Shown one piece after another: positions 32,273-41,105 of a stretch of 64,000 bases of DNA (its first letter is position 1; each line of letters starts with the position of its first letter). The stretch comes from JBFMEX01 sp040752215 (lineage in GTDB: Bacteria; Pseudomonadota; Alphaproteobacteria; Rhizobiales; Hyphomicrobiaceae). The notes under the pieces are model-generated. The model saw nothing but the letters and a program-made list of their open reading frames with translations, did no database searches and had not been told where the DNA came from. Location: positions 1 to 64,000 of the forward strand of contig JBFMEX010000048.1 in assembly GCA_040752215.1 (NCBI GenBank), written 5' to 3'. The translations under genes were made by a program, and so were the position numbers.

Positions 32273-33708
32273 CCGGCCGGCTGGCCGAGCCGCGGCTCGA
32301 GGCGACGGTCGCCGCGCTCGGGCTGGGGGGCTCGGCATGGCGGATCGACAACCTCGGCATCAAGGTCGCGGCGCTGATGACCGAGGCGATCGTCAAGAAC
32401 CGGCTGGCGCGGCCGCTTCGCGCGGCCCGCGTGATCGTGCCGGGCCGGGCGAGGATGAACCTCGCGAGCCTCTCCGACCATTTCGGCGTGCCGTTCGAGC
32501 GCGGGCCGGACGAGATCGTCGACCTGCCGGAGTATTTCGGCCACGGCGGCAGGCCGCCCGACCTCTCGCGTCACGACACTCGCATCCTCGCCGAGATCGT
32601 CGAGGCACCGCTCGTCTCCGTCGAGGAGATCGTCGCCCGCGGTCTCGCGCTCGCTGCGGCCGGCGCCGACGTGATCGATATCGGCTGCCAGCCGGACACG
32701 CCGTTCCCGCACCTCGGGGAGACGATCGCCGCGCTGAGGAGGGCGGGCCTCGCGGTCAGCGTCGATTCCGGGGACATGGACGAGCTGCGGCTGGGTGCAC
32801 GTGCCGGTGCGGACCTCGTGCTGAGCCTCGACGAGGACTCGCTCGATGTCGTCGCCGGCACGCGCGCGGTGCCGGTGCTGGTGGCCAAGCCGCACGGCGA
32901 TCTCGCCTCGCTGGTGCGCGCGGTGGAGCGGGCCGAGGCGAAGGGCATTGCGCATCTCGCCGATCCGATCCTCGATCCGATCCACTTCGGCTTCATGGCC
33001 TCGCTCGAGCGCTATGCCGCGTTCCGGCGGATGCGGCCCGCGACCGAGATGCTGATGGGCACCGGCAACTTGACCGAGCTGACTGATGCCGACAGCCAGG
33101 GCGTGACGGCGATGCTGCTCGGGATCTGCTCGGAGCTGGCGATCCGCAACGTGCTGGTGGTGCAGGTCTCGCCGCATACGCGCCGCACGGTTCAAGAGCA
33201 CGACGCCGCGCGCCGGCTGATGTTCCGCGCCCGCGCCGACCAGAGCTTGCCGAAGGGCCTCGGTGGCGGGCTCTTGTCGCTGCATGATCTGAGGCCGTTC
33301 CCGCTCGCGCCGCGCGAGATCGAGGAGGCGGCGGCGGCGGTGCGCGATGCCAATTTTCGGATTGTGGCCGGCGAGGACGGGGTGCACGTCTACAACCGCG
33401 AGGGCCACCACGTCTCGACGCACCCCTTCGACCTCTACCCTCGGCTCGGCGTCGAGGCCGACGGCGCGCACGCGTTCTATCTCGGCTACGAGATCGCGAG
33501 AGCCGAGACGGCATGGCGGCTCGCCAAGCGCTATGTGCAGGACGCGCCGCTCGAGTGGGGCGTGGCGGCGGAGAAGGGCGACGAGGATCTGACCCGCCAC
33601 GCCGTGGCTGGAGCGACGCTGGCCGACAAGCGCGCACGGACGACCGAGGCGGGCCCGACGGGCCAGCCCGAAACTGGCCCGAGGCCGCCCCGGCGGCAAA
33701 AGGAATAG
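32248..33708 (+). CDS. dihydropteroate-synthase-like protein (DUF6513 type), H4MPT biosynthesis
   Basis: 486 residues from ATG 32248. An N-terminal DUF6513-like part (ILFLTGRLAEPRLEATVAAL, ARVIVPGRARMNLASLSDHF) precedes a pterin-binding TIM-barrel: AAAGADVIDIGCQPDTPFPH, GLAVSVDSGDMDELRLGARA, ADLVLSLDEDSLDVVAG, LADPILDPIHFGFMASLERY and EMLMGTGNLTELTDADSQGV. The protein family is found in methanogens and H4MPT-using methylotrophs and is proposed to join the pterin to the arylamine. The C-terminal tail (after about 455) is Arg/Pro-rich and probably disordered. Confidence 0.88.
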   Translation: MAESILFLTGRLAEPRLEATVAALGLGGSAWRIDNLGIKVAALMTEAIVKNRLARPLRAARVIVPGRARMNLASLSDHFGVPFERGPDEIVDLPEYFGHGGRPPDLSRHDTRILAEIVEAPLVSVEEIVARGLALAAAGADVIDIGCQPDTPFPHLGETIAALRRAGLAVSVDSGDMDELRLGARAGADLVLSLDEDSLDVVAGTRAVPVLVAKPHGDLASLVRAVERAEAKGIAHLADPILDPIHFGFMASLERYAAFRRMRPATEMLMGTGNLTELTDADSQGVTAMLLGICSELAIRNVLVVQVSPHTRRTVQEHDAARRLMFRARADQSLPKGLGGGLLSLHDLRPFPLAPREIEEAAAAVRDANFRIVAGEDGVHVYNREGHHVSTHPFDLYPRLGVEADGAHAFYLGYEIARAETAWRLAKRYVQDAPLEWGVAAEKGDEDLTRHAVAGATLADKRARTTEAGPTGQPETGPRPPRRQKE

Positions 33709-33711
33709 AGG

Positions 33712-34290
33712 ATGGCGCTGATCATCGAGACCGTCGTGACGACGCGCGGCGCGGACGGCGTGGCGCATATCGCGCCGCTCGGACTGATCCAGGATGGCGA
33801 GCATTGGGTGATCGCGCCGTTCGCGCCCTCGCGCACGCTGGACAACCTGCGTGCCCATCCGTTCGCCTGTGCCTCGCACATCGACGACGTGCGCGTCATC
33901 GCCGGCTGCGTGACCGGGCGGCGGGACTGGCCGCTCGTCGCGGCCGACAGGATCGCCGGTGCCCGGCTGGCGGATGCCGTCTCGCATTGGGAACTCGCCG
34001 TCGTGCGCGTGGTCGAGGACGCGCAGCGTCCCCGCTTCCTCTGCCGGCGCGCGCATGCCGTCAGCCACGCGCCGTGGAGCGGCTACAATCGCGCGCAGGC
34101 GGCGGTGATCGAGCTCGCCGTGCTGACGACGCGGCTGCACATGCTGCCCCCGGAGAAGATCGAGGCCGAGGTTGCGTATCTCGATATCGCGATCTCCAAG
34201 ACCGCCGGGCCGCGCGAGCGGGAAGCGTGGGGCTGGCTGATGGAGCGCGTCGAGGCGTGGCGGCGCGGGTCGAGGCCCGGCAAGACGTAG
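33712..34290 (+). CDS. DUF447 family protein of the H4MPT cluster
   Basis: 192 residues starting 4 bases after the previous gene, with AAAGGAATAGAGG in front. DUF447 features: MALIIETVVTTRGADGVAHI, APLGLIQDGEHWVIAPFAPS, RTLDNLRAHPFACASHIDDV and YNRAQAAVIELAVLTTRLHM. The split-barrel fold suggests flavin binding. The family is conserved with tetrahydromethanopterin genes but has no assigned reaction. Last gene of the co-oriented C1 block; the nap genes follow after 151 bases. Confidence 0.85.
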   Translation: MALIIETVVTTRGADGVAHIAPLGLIQDGEHWVIAPFAPSRTLDNLRAHPFACASHIDDVRVIAGCVTGRRDWPLVAADRIAGARLADAVSHWELAVVRVVEDAQRPRFLCRRAHAVSHAPWSGYNRAQAAVIELAVLTTRLHMLPPEKIEAEVAYLDIAISKTAGPREREAWGWLMERVEAWRRGSRPGKT

Positions 34291-34336
34291 CCCGGGTGTC
34301 GTGCGCAGTGTGCGTGCCGAGAAAACGGTCACGTCT

Positions 34337-34371
34337 CAAAAGCAGGCAGATTTCGCAAAAGCAGACAATTT
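34337..34371 (+). promoter_or_regulatory. two direct repeats upstream of napF
   Basis: CAAAAGCAGGCAGATTT (34337-34353) and CAAAAGCAGACAATTT (34356-34371), repeated at a 19-base period, nearly two helical turns apart. They are AT-rich against the surrounding DNA and abut an inverted repeat. Tandem half-sites of this kind are typical for response-regulator or activator binding; the regulator is not identified. Confidence 0.5.
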
Positions 34372-34391
34372 GACATTTGGCGGCTGTCAAA
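34369..34391. promoter_or_regulatory. operator-like inverted repeat upstream of napF
   Basis: TTTGACA, nine bases, TGTCAAA: a perfect 7-base inverted repeat 51 bases before the napF ATG. The half-sites recall FNR/CRP-type TTGA(C/T) sequences, but the spacing is longer than the classical TTGAT-N4-ATCAA. The left arm also equals a TTGACA -35 box, so repression or promoter overlap is possible. Confidence 0.5.
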
Positions 34392-34441
34392 ACGGCCGAT
34401 CTGCGTCAGAATTATCGTGCCCCAGGTTCCATGGGGGTGTG

Positions 34442-34951
34442 ATGGCTAGCGAGCGACTTTCCCGGCGAGCGTTGCTCGGCCGCCTGCGCGGCGGGCCGCC
34501 CCAGCTGCGGCCGCCGTGGGCGCTCGCGGAGGAGCTGTTCACCGAGCGCTGCACGCAGTGCGAGGCCTGCATCGAGGCTTGCCCCGAGCGCATCATCGAG
34601 CGCGGACACGCGGGCTATCCGATCGTGCTGTTCGACCGCGCCGGCTGCACGTTCTGCGGAGCGTGCCGCAATGCGTGCCCCGAGGATTGCTTCGAGCAGG
34701 GCGATGCAGGCCAGCCGTGGGCGCAGCAGGCCACCGTCAAACCGATCTGCCTCGAGACCAAGGGCATCGCCTGCCGGACGTGCGAGGCGGCCTGCGAGCA
34801 TCGCGCGCTCGAGTTCCGGCCCAAGGTCGGCGGCGGTTCGAACGTGACCGTAAACCGCAAGAGCTGCACCGGCTGCGGCAGCTGCGTCGCCGCCTGTCCG
34901 CTCGCCGCCATCGTCGTGCTGCCGACGAGCACAGTGGAGTCCCGGCCATGA
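34442..34951 (+). CDS. napF: periplasmic nitrate reductase accessory ferredoxin NapF
   Basis: 169 residues, cytoplasmic iron-sulfur protein assisting NapA maturation. Four cysteine groups: CTQCEACIEACP, CTFCGACRNACPEDC, CRTCEAACEH (atypical) and CTGCGSCVAACP. The N-terminus has the ERLSRRALLGRLRGG segment common in NapF. First gene of the nap operon. The stop overlaps the napD start (ATGA). Confidence 0.93.
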   Translation: MASERLSRRALLGRLRGGPPQLRPPWALAEELFTERCTQCEACIEACPERIIERGHAGYPIVLFDRAGCTFCGACRNACPEDCFEQGDAGQPWAQQATVKPICLETKGIACRTCEAACEHRALEFRPKVGGGSNVTVNRKSCTGCGSCVAACPLAAIVVLPTSTVESRP

Positions 34952-35202
34952 ACATCTGCGGCGTTCTCGTCCATGCGATCCCGGCAAGGGTGCCGGAGGT
35001 GGTCGCATCGCTCTCGCGCCTCGAGGGAGTCGAGGTGCACGAGACGGCCGACGGTGGCCGAGTCGTGGTGACCGTCGAGGATACCGATCACGCGCTCGCC
35101 ATCGACACGCTTGCCGCCATCCATCGCCTCGACGGCATCGTTGCCGCCGCCCTCGTCTATCACCACTGCGAGCCGGCCGAGCCTGCCGGCCCTCTCGCCT
35201 GA
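34948..35202 (+). CDS. napD: NapA signal-peptide-binding chaperone NapD
   Basis: 84 residues of ferredoxin-like fold. NapD binds the Tat signal of NapA so that export waits for cofactor insertion. Features: MNICGVLVHAIPARVPEVVA, LEGVEVHETADGGRVVVTVE and LAAIHRLDGIVAAALVYHHC. Placed directly before napA with a 12-base gap; the GAGGAGG that serves napA overlaps the napD stop. Confidence 0.93.
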   Translation: MNICGVLVHAIPARVPEVVASLSRLEGVEVHETADGGRVVVTVEDTDHALAIDTLAAIHRLDGIVAAALVYHHCEPAEPAGPLA

Positions 35203-35214
35203 GGAGGATTGCCC

Positions 35215-37743
35215 ATGACCGATTCTGCCGTGAAGCTCGATCGCCGTTCCCTCATCAAGGCGAGCGCAGTTGCCGCGACCGCCGCCGCCGCCGGCCTGCC
35301 GGTGACGAGCGAGCAGGCGGCGGCCAAGGCCACCGACGGCATCCGCTGGGACAAGGGCGTGTGCCGCTTCTGCGGCACCGGCTGCGGCGTGCTGGTCGGC
35401 ACCAAGGAGGGCAAGGTGGTCGCCTCGCAGGGCGATCCCGATGCGCCCGTCAACCGCGGCCTCAACTGCATCAAGGGCTACTTCCTGTCCAAGATCATGT
35501 ACGGCGAGGACCGCCTTACCAGGCCGCTGCTCCGGATGAAGAACGGCAAGTTCGACAAGAACGGCGACTTCACGCCCGTGACGTGGGACCAGGCGTTCGA
35601 CATCATGGCCGAGAAGTGGAAAGCGGCGTTGAAGAAGCTCGGGCCGACCGGCGTCGGCATGTTCGGCTCCGGCCAATGGACGATCTGGGAGGGCTATGCG
35701 GCCGCCAAGCTCTACAAGGGCGGCTTCCGCTCCAACAACCTCGATCCGAACGCGCGCCACTGCATGGCGTCCGCCGTCGCCGGCTTCATGCGCACGTTCG
35801 GTATCGACGAGCCGATGGGCTGCTACGACGATCTGGAGAAGGCCGACGCGTTCGTGCTGTGGGGCTCGAACATGGCCGAGATGCACCCGATCCTGTGGTC
35901 GCGGTTGACCGACCGGCGGCTGACGCACGACGGCTGCGAGGTGCACATCCTCTCCACGTTCGAGCACCGCTCGCACGAGCTCGCCGACAACTCGCTGATA
36001 TTCGTGCCGCAGTCGGACCTCGCGATCCTCAACTACATCCAGAACTACATCATCCAGAACAACGCCGTGAACAAGGAGTTCATGGACAAGCACGTCGCCG
36101 TCACGCGCACGGTCGAGGACATCGGCTACGGCTTGCGGCCGACGCACGCGCTGGAGGCGAAAGCGGTCAACGCCTCGCACAAGGCCGGCAAGGACGGCGC
36201 GCTCGATCCCGGCGGCATGAAGGACATCACGTTCGAGGAGTACGCCAAGCTGCTTGAGACCTACACCCTCGAGTACACCGCCAAGCTGTCGGGCGTCGAG
36301 CCGGCCAAGCTCGAGCGGCTCGCCAAGCTCTATGCCGATCCGAAGAAGAAGATCGTCTCCTACTGGACGATGGGCTTCAACCAGCACACGCGCGGCACGT
36401 GGGTCAACAACCTGATCTACAACGTGCATCTGCTGACGGGGAAGATCTCGGAGCCGGGCAACGGTCCGTTCTCGCTGACCGGCCAGCCCTCGGCGTGCGG
36501 CACCGCGCGCGAGGTTGGCACCTTCGCCCACCGGCTGCCCGCCGACATGGTGGTGATGAACCCCAAGCACCGCGAGATGACGGAGAAGATCTGGCAGCTG
36601 CCCGCGGGCACGCTCAATGACAAGATCGGCTATCACGCCGTCGTCCAGCACCGCATGCTCAAGGACAGCAAGCTGCTCGCCTACTGGGTGCAGTGCACGA
36701 ACAACATGCAGACCGCGCCCAACATGAACCAGGAGGGCTATCCGGGCTACCGCAATCCGGAGACCTTCGTCGTCGTGTCCGACCCCTATCCGACCGTCAC
36801 CGCGCTCGCCGCCGACCTGATCCTACCGACCGCGATGTGGATGGAGAAGGAGGGCGCCTACGGCAACGCCGAGCGGCGCACCCAGTTCTGGCGCCAGCAG
36901 GTGAAGGCGCCGGGCGAGGCGCGCTCGGACCTGTGGCAGACGGTCGAGTTCTCGAAGCGTTTCAAGGTCGAGGAGGTTTGGCCGGAGGAGTTGATCGCGA
37001 AGAAGCCCGAGTACCGCGGCAAGACGCTTTACGACATCCTGTACGCCAACGGCGTCGTCGACAAGTTCCCGCTCGAAGAGCTGCAGGCGGGCTTCGACAA
37101 CGACGAGAGCAAGGCCTTCGGCTTTTGCCTGCAGAAGGGGCTGTTCGAGGAGTATGCCCAGTTCGGCCGCGGCAAGGCGCACGATCTCGGCCCGTTCGAG
37201 CTCTATCACAAGACGCGTGGTCTCAGGTGGCCGGTGGTCGGCGAGAAGGAGACGCTGTGGCGCTTCCGCGAGGGCTACGACCCCTATGTGAAGGCGGGCG
37301 AGGGCGTGTCGTTCTACGGCAAGCCGGACAAGAAGGCGCGCATCATCTTCTGCCCCTACGAGCCGGCGGCGGAGAGCCCCGACAAGGACTATGACCTGTG
37401 GCTGTGCACGGGCCGCGTGCTGGAGCATTGGCACTCGGGCTCGATGACGCGGCGCGTGCCGGAGCTGCACCGCTCGGTGCCGAGCGCGACGATCTTCATG
37501 CATCCCGAGGACGCCACCAAGCGCGGCTTCCACCGCGGCCAGGTGGTCAAGGTGCAAACGCGGCGCGGCGAGGTCGTCACCCGCGTCGAGACCAAGGGGC
37601 GCAACAAGCCGCCGGTCGGGCTGGTGTTCATGCCGTTCTTCGACGAGAGCCAGCTCGTCAACAAGCTGACGCTCGATGCGACCTGCCCGATCTCGAAGGA
37701 GACCGACTTCAAGAAGTGCGCGTGCAGGATCGTCTCCGCATGA
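35215..37743 (+). CDS. napA: periplasmic nitrate reductase catalytic subunit NapA
   Basis: 842-residue molybdoenzyme that reduces nitrate to nitrite in the periplasm. The N-terminus carries a Tat signal (DRRSLIKASAVAATAAAAGL). One [4Fe-4S] cluster is bound by C50, C53, C57 and C85 in CRFCGTGCGVLVG...GLNCIKG. The Mo-bis-MGD cysteine ligand is C183 in NARHCMASAVAGF. Later motifs include SYWTMGFNQHTRGTWVNNLI, NGPFSLTGQPSACGTAREVG and LWLCTGRVLEHWHSGSMTRR. ATG 35215 follows GAGGAGG; an upstream TTG is in frame but lacks support. Full family length. Confidence 0.97.
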   Translation: MTDSAVKLDRRSLIKASAVAATAAAAGLPVTSEQAAAKATDGIRWDKGVCRFCGTGCGVLVGTKEGKVVASQGDPDAPVNRGLNCIKGYFLSKIMYGEDRLTRPLLRMKNGKFDKNGDFTPVTWDQAFDIMAEKWKAALKKLGPTGVGMFGSGQWTIWEGYAAAKLYKGGFRSNNLDPNARHCMASAVAGFMRTFGIDEPMGCYDDLEKADAFVLWGSNMAEMHPILWSRLTDRRLTHDGCEVHILSTFEHRSHELADNSLIFVPQSDLAILNYIQNYIIQNNAVNKEFMDKHVAVTRTVEDIGYGLRPTHALEAKAVNASHKAGKDGALDPGGMKDITFEEYAKLLETYTLEYTAKLSGVEPAKLERLAKLYADPKKKIVSYWTMGFNQHTRGTWVNNLIYNVHLLTGKISEPGNGPFSLTGQPSACGTAREVGTFAHRLPADMVVMNPKHREMTEKIWQLPAGTLNDKIGYHAVVQHRMLKDSKLLAYWVQCTNNMQTAPNMNQEGYPGYRNPETFVVVSDPYPTVTALAADLILPTAMWMEKEGAYGNAERRTQFWRQQVKAPGEARSDLWQTVEFSKRFKVEEVWPEELIAKKPEYRGKTLYDILYANGVVDKFPLEELQAGFDNDESKAFGFCLQKGLFEEYAQFGRGKAHDLGPFELYHKTRGLRWPVVGEKETLWRFREGYDPYVKAGEGVSFYGKPDKKARIIFCPYEPAAESPDKDYDLWLCTGRVLEHWHSGSMTRRVPELHRSVPSATIFMHPEDATKRGFHRGQVVKVQTRRGEVVTRVETKGRNKPPVGLVFMPFFDESQLVNKLTLDATCPISKETDFKKCACRIVSA

Positions 37744-37775
37744 TTGAATAGGGTCGTTTCGAGGGGCGCGAGGAC

Positions 37776-38543
37776 ATGCCACTCACGAGGAAGCAAGGCG
37801 GCACGCCATTCAGCCCGCAGCGCCGCAAGGCGCTGGCCGAGATGGCGCGCTATGCCACCGGCGCCGCGGCGACGGGTGCCTTGCTGTCCGGGCTTGTGGC
37901 GGCCTCGCGCGATCTGCCCGCGCATACGCTGAGGCCGCCCGGCGCGTTGCCCGAGGAGGAGTTCCAGTCGGCTTGCGTGCGCTGCGGGCTGTGCGTGCGC
38001 GACTGCCCTTACGATACGCTGAGGCTCGCAGACATCGGCGACGGGCCGGCGCTCGGCACGCCGTATTTCGTCGCCCGCAGCGTGCCATGCGAGATGTGCG
38101 ACGACATCCCATGTGTCAAGGCCTGCCCGACCGGCGCGCTGCAGAAAAGCCTGACGACGATCGAAGATGCCAAGATGGGCATCGCCTCGCTGGTCGGGCG
38201 CGAGACGTGCCTCAACATGCTCGGGCTCAGGTGCGACGTGTGCTACCGCGTGTGCCCGGTGATCGACAAGGCGATCACGCTCGAGCGCACGCACAACACG
38301 CGCACGCAGAAGCACGCAGTGTTCGAGCCCTTCGTCCACAGCGACAAGTGCACCGGATGCGGCAAGTGCGAGAAGTCGTGCGTGCTCGAGGTGGCCGCGA
38401 TCAAGGTGCTGCCGGCGGCGCTGGCGACCGGCGAGCTCGGCGCCCACTACAGGCTCGGCTGGGAGGAGAAGAAGAAGGCCGGCAAGGAGCTCGTGCCCGG
38501 CATCATCGATCTTCCGGACCGCCTGCCGGAGGTCGGCAGATGA
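37776..38543 (+). CDS. napG: NapG, exported quinol-oxidation ferredoxin
   Basis: 255-residue periplasmic iron-sulfur protein that works with membrane NapH to pass electrons from quinol toward NapA. A twin-arginine-type N-terminus (SPQRRKALAEMARYATGAAA) precedes four cluster motifs: CVRCGLCVRDCP, CEMCDDIPCVKACP, CDVCYRVCP and CTGCGKCEKSC. Stop overlaps napH ATG. Confidence 0.93.
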   Translation: MPLTRKQGGTPFSPQRRKALAEMARYATGAAATGALLSGLVAASRDLPAHTLRPPGALPEEEFQSACVRCGLCVRDCPYDTLRLADIGDGPALGTPYFVARSVPCEMCDDIPCVKACPTGALQKSLTTIEDAKMGIASLVGRETCLNMLGLRCDVCYRVCPVIDKAITLERTHNTRTQKHAVFEPFVHSDKCTGCGKCEKSCVLEVAAIKVLPAALATGELGAHYRLGWEEKKKAGKELVPGIIDLPDRLPEVGR

Positions 38544-39442
38544 CGGCCAAGCTGCATCCGGGCCAAGACGCATGGGCAGAGCACGGCTTCTGGGCCACCC
38601 ATCGCTGGCTTGTCGCGCGGCGTCTCGCGCAGCTCGGCTTCCTGCTCTTGTTCGCGAGTGGGCCGTGGCTCGGGGTGTGGATCGCCAAGGGCACGCTCGC
38701 CTCCAGCCTGACGCTCGGCGTGCTGCCGCTGACCGATCCGCTGATTCTGTTGCAGAGCCTCGTTGCGCGCCATGCGCCGGAGACCTCGGCGCTGATCGGC
38801 GCTGCAATCGTGCTCGCCACCTACCTCGTGCTCGGCGGGCGGCTCTACTGCTCGTGGGTGTGCCCCATCAACCCGGTGACCGACCTCGCGCTGTGGACGC
38901 GCCGCCGGCTCGGCATCGACAAGGGTGTAACGCTCAAGCGCTCGACGCGATATGTGGTGCTGGCCGGCGTGATCCTCGCCTCGGCGGTGACCGGCACAAT
39001 CGCCTTCGAACTCGTCAACCCGATCACCGGCTTCTACCGCGTGGTGCTGTTCGGGGCGTCGGCGGGGCTCGCGGCGATCGTGCTGATCTTCCTGTTCGAC
39101 GTGGTTGTCGCCAAGAACGGCTGGTGCGGGCACATCTGCCCGGTCGGCGCCTTCTACGGCCTGCTCAACCATCGTGCGCTGCTGCGCGTCTCCGCCGCGG
39201 GGCGGGAGCACTGCGACGACTGCATGGACTGCTACGCCGTGTGCCCCGAGATGCACGTCATTTCGCCGGCGCTCAAAGGCGCCAAGGCGGGCGCTGGGCC
39301 GATCATCGCCGCGGCCGACTGCACCGCGTGCGCGCGATGCATCGACGTCTGTCCCGAGCGGGTGTTCCGATTCACGCATCGCTTCGACCAGCGGCTCGAC
39401 CCTGTACCGGCCGCAAGGCAAACCGAGAAGGTGGCGGCCTGA
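38540..39442 (+). CDS. napH: NapH, membrane quinol dehydrogenase subunit
   Basis: 300 residues with about four membrane helices. Two CxxxCP motifs face the cytoplasm (YCSWVCPINPVTDLALW and CGHICPVGAFYGLLN), and two 4Fe-4S motifs follow near the C-terminus (CDDCMDCYAVCP, CTACARCIDVCPERVF). NapH oxidises menaquinol or ubiquinol with NapG. The start overlaps napG (ATGA); the frame is open much further upstream only as a shadow of napG. Confidence 0.93.
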   Translation: MTAKLHPGQDAWAEHGFWATHRWLVARRLAQLGFLLLFASGPWLGVWIAKGTLASSLTLGVLPLTDPLILLQSLVARHAPETSALIGAAIVLATYLVLGGRLYCSWVCPINPVTDLALWTRRRLGIDKGVTLKRSTRYVVLAGVILASAVTGTIAFELVNPITGFYRVVLFGASAGLAAIVLIFLFDVVVAKNGWCGHICPVGAFYGLLNHRALLRVSAAGREHCDDCMDCYAVCPEMHVISPALKGAKAGAGPIIAAADCTACARCIDVCPERVFRFTHRFDQRLDPVPAARQTEKVAA

Positions 39443-39483
39443 TCGACAAAGCCGCAGCCAAGGGAAATTGAAGGAGGAGAACA

Positions 39484-39951
39484 ATGAGACCGAACCGGAA
39501 GCGCGCTCTCGCTCTCGCCCTGCCGGCGCTGGCCGCGGGGCTCCTCGTCGTGGGCGCCGGCGTCGCGCAGGAAGGCGGCTTGAAGCTCAAGGCGCTCGGC
39601 GGCGAGGCGACGCTGGAGCAGACCAACATGCCGCCGGACATCGAGAAGCAGTCGTTCCAGGACGGCGGCTTCGGGCGCGCCTATCGCCAGCAGCCGCCGC
39701 TGATCCCGCACAAGATCGATACCTACCAGGTGACGACGACCAACAACGCGTGCATGGACTGCCACGACTGGCCGGGCCACATCAAGGCCAAGGCGCCGAA
39801 GGTCTCCGAGACGCACTACGTCGATCGCGCCGGAGCGCGCCTCGATAAGATCGCCGGCACCCGCTACTTCTGCCAGCAGTGCCACGTGCCGCAGGCCGAT
39901 GCGCGGCCGCTCGTCAACAACGTGTTCCAGAACGCGACGCAGGTGAAATGA
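39484..39951 (+). CDS. napB: periplasmic nitrate reductase diheme cytochrome NapB
   Basis: 155-residue exported cytochrome c that donates electrons to NapA. Signal peptide ALALALPALAAGLLVVGAGV. Two heme-binding CxxCH motifs (CMDCH about residue 90, CQQCH about residue 130) plus IPHKIDTYQVTTTNNACMDC and SETHYVDRAG, typical for NapB. AAGGAGGAG precedes the ATG. Confidence 0.96.
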   Translation: MRPNRKRALALALPALAAGLLVVGAGVAQEGGLKLKALGGEATLEQTNMPPDIEKQSFQDGGFGRAYRQQPPLIPHKIDTYQVTTTNNACMDCHDWPGHIKAKAPKVSETHYVDRAGARLDKIAGTRYFCQQCHVPQADARPLVNNVFQNATQVK

Positions 39952-40023
39952 CCGGCGAAACGGCCGATTCCGGCGCAGCGCCGGGACGGGGCGACGCGCG
40001 GCGCGGACCAAGGGGAGAGCATT

Positions 40024-40740
40024 ATGGCCAGCAACGATGCGCAAGGTAGCGAGGCGCGGGGGCTCCGCAGGCTGTGGCGGTGGTTCTGGCGACCGTCGTC
40101 GGCGGTGGCGCTCGGCAGTTTGATCATCGGCGGCTTCATCACCGGCATCATGTTCTGGGGTGGCTTCAACTGGGCGCTCGAGGCCACCAACACGGAGCGA
40201 TTCTGCATCTCTTGCCACGAGATGAAGGAGAACGTGTTCGCCGAGTACCGCTCGACGGTGCACTATTCGAACCGCTCGGGTGTCCGCGCCTCGTGCCCGG
40301 ACTGCCACGTGCCGAAGGAGTGGCAGCACAAGATCGTGCGCAAGATCCGCGCCTCCAACGAGCTCTATCACCACTTCCTCGGCACCGTCTCGACACGGGA
40401 GAAGTTCAACGACAAGCGCCTGGCGTTGGCCAAGAACGAGTGGCGGCGTATGAAGACGACCGACAGCCGCGAGTGCCGCAACTGCCACCAGTTCGACTTC
40501 ATGGACTACTCCGCGCAGGAGCCGCGTGCCTCGAAGACGCATGCCGAGGCATTCAAGGCCGGGCAGACCTGCATCGACTGCCACCGCGGCATCGCTCACA
40601 AACTGCCGCCCAAGGCCAACGAGGCCTATCAGGAGCTGGTCGAGATGCTGGATCGCGAGGCGAAGCGCGGACTCGCGCAGTACGTCGACACGCTGGTGCC
40701 GAGTGCGAAGGCCGAAGGCACCGGCGCGAGCGGCAACTGA
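40024..40740 (+). CDS. napC: NapC, membrane-anchored tetraheme cytochrome
   Basis: 238-residue NapC/NirT-family quinol dehydrogenase. One N-terminal membrane anchor (AVALGSLIIGGFITGIMFWG) then four CxxCH motifs: CISCHEMK, CPDCHVPKEW, CRNCHQFDFMDY and CIDCHRGIAHKLP. Passes electrons from quinol to NapB. Last nap gene. napE and napK are absent from the cluster, leaving napFDAGHBC with both the NapC and NapGH electron routes. Confidence 0.96.
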   Translation: MASNDAQGSEARGLRRLWRWFWRPSSAVALGSLIIGGFITGIMFWGGFNWALEATNTERFCISCHEMKENVFAEYRSTVHYSNRSGVRASCPDCHVPKEWQHKIVRKIRASNELYHHFLGTVSTREKFNDKRLALAKNEWRRMKTTDSRECRNCHQFDFMDYSAQEPRASKTHAEAFKAGQTCIDCHRGIAHKLPPKANEAYQELVEMLDREAKRGLAQYVDTLVPSAKAEGTGASGN

Positions 40741-41105
40741 CGGGCGCGCCAGGCACGGCCTCGGCAGACTGCGAGCCGCTGTGTCGGCGCGCCGGTGACG
40801 GTGCTGCCGGAATGGCGAGGAGCATTTGCTCTCTTCCGCCGCAGCGATCGATTGCCGGCGACTACTTCTCAATTGACCGGATCGATTTTGGGGCCGCCGC
40901 CGCGACGCCCAATCGATAGGCATGCTTTGCCTGACATTGGTGCGTGACAGAGGATTGGGCAACCACCTACAGTCCCAGCCGCTGGCCGAATGTATGCCAG
41001 CGCGCCCGCCCGCGCGGGCCCGACACCGATCGGCGTCGGACTCGTCAGCGACGCCCCCTCTGCCGCCTCCGCACCCGTGCGTGGGGCCAACCCACGGAGA
41101 AGCAC
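40741..41105. other. 365-base gap between napC and the TRAP gene
   Basis: No open frame here has a credible start, ribosome site and family. I see no strong terminator, tRNA or repeat. It presumably holds the nap terminator and the promoter of the TRAP binding-protein gene. Confidence 0.6.

Noticed and set aside
34369..34391. Classical FNR/NNR box before napF
   Set aside because: The half-sites are similar, but the 9-base centre of the inverted repeat does not fit TTGAT-N4-ATCAA, so it is reported only as an operator-like repeat.
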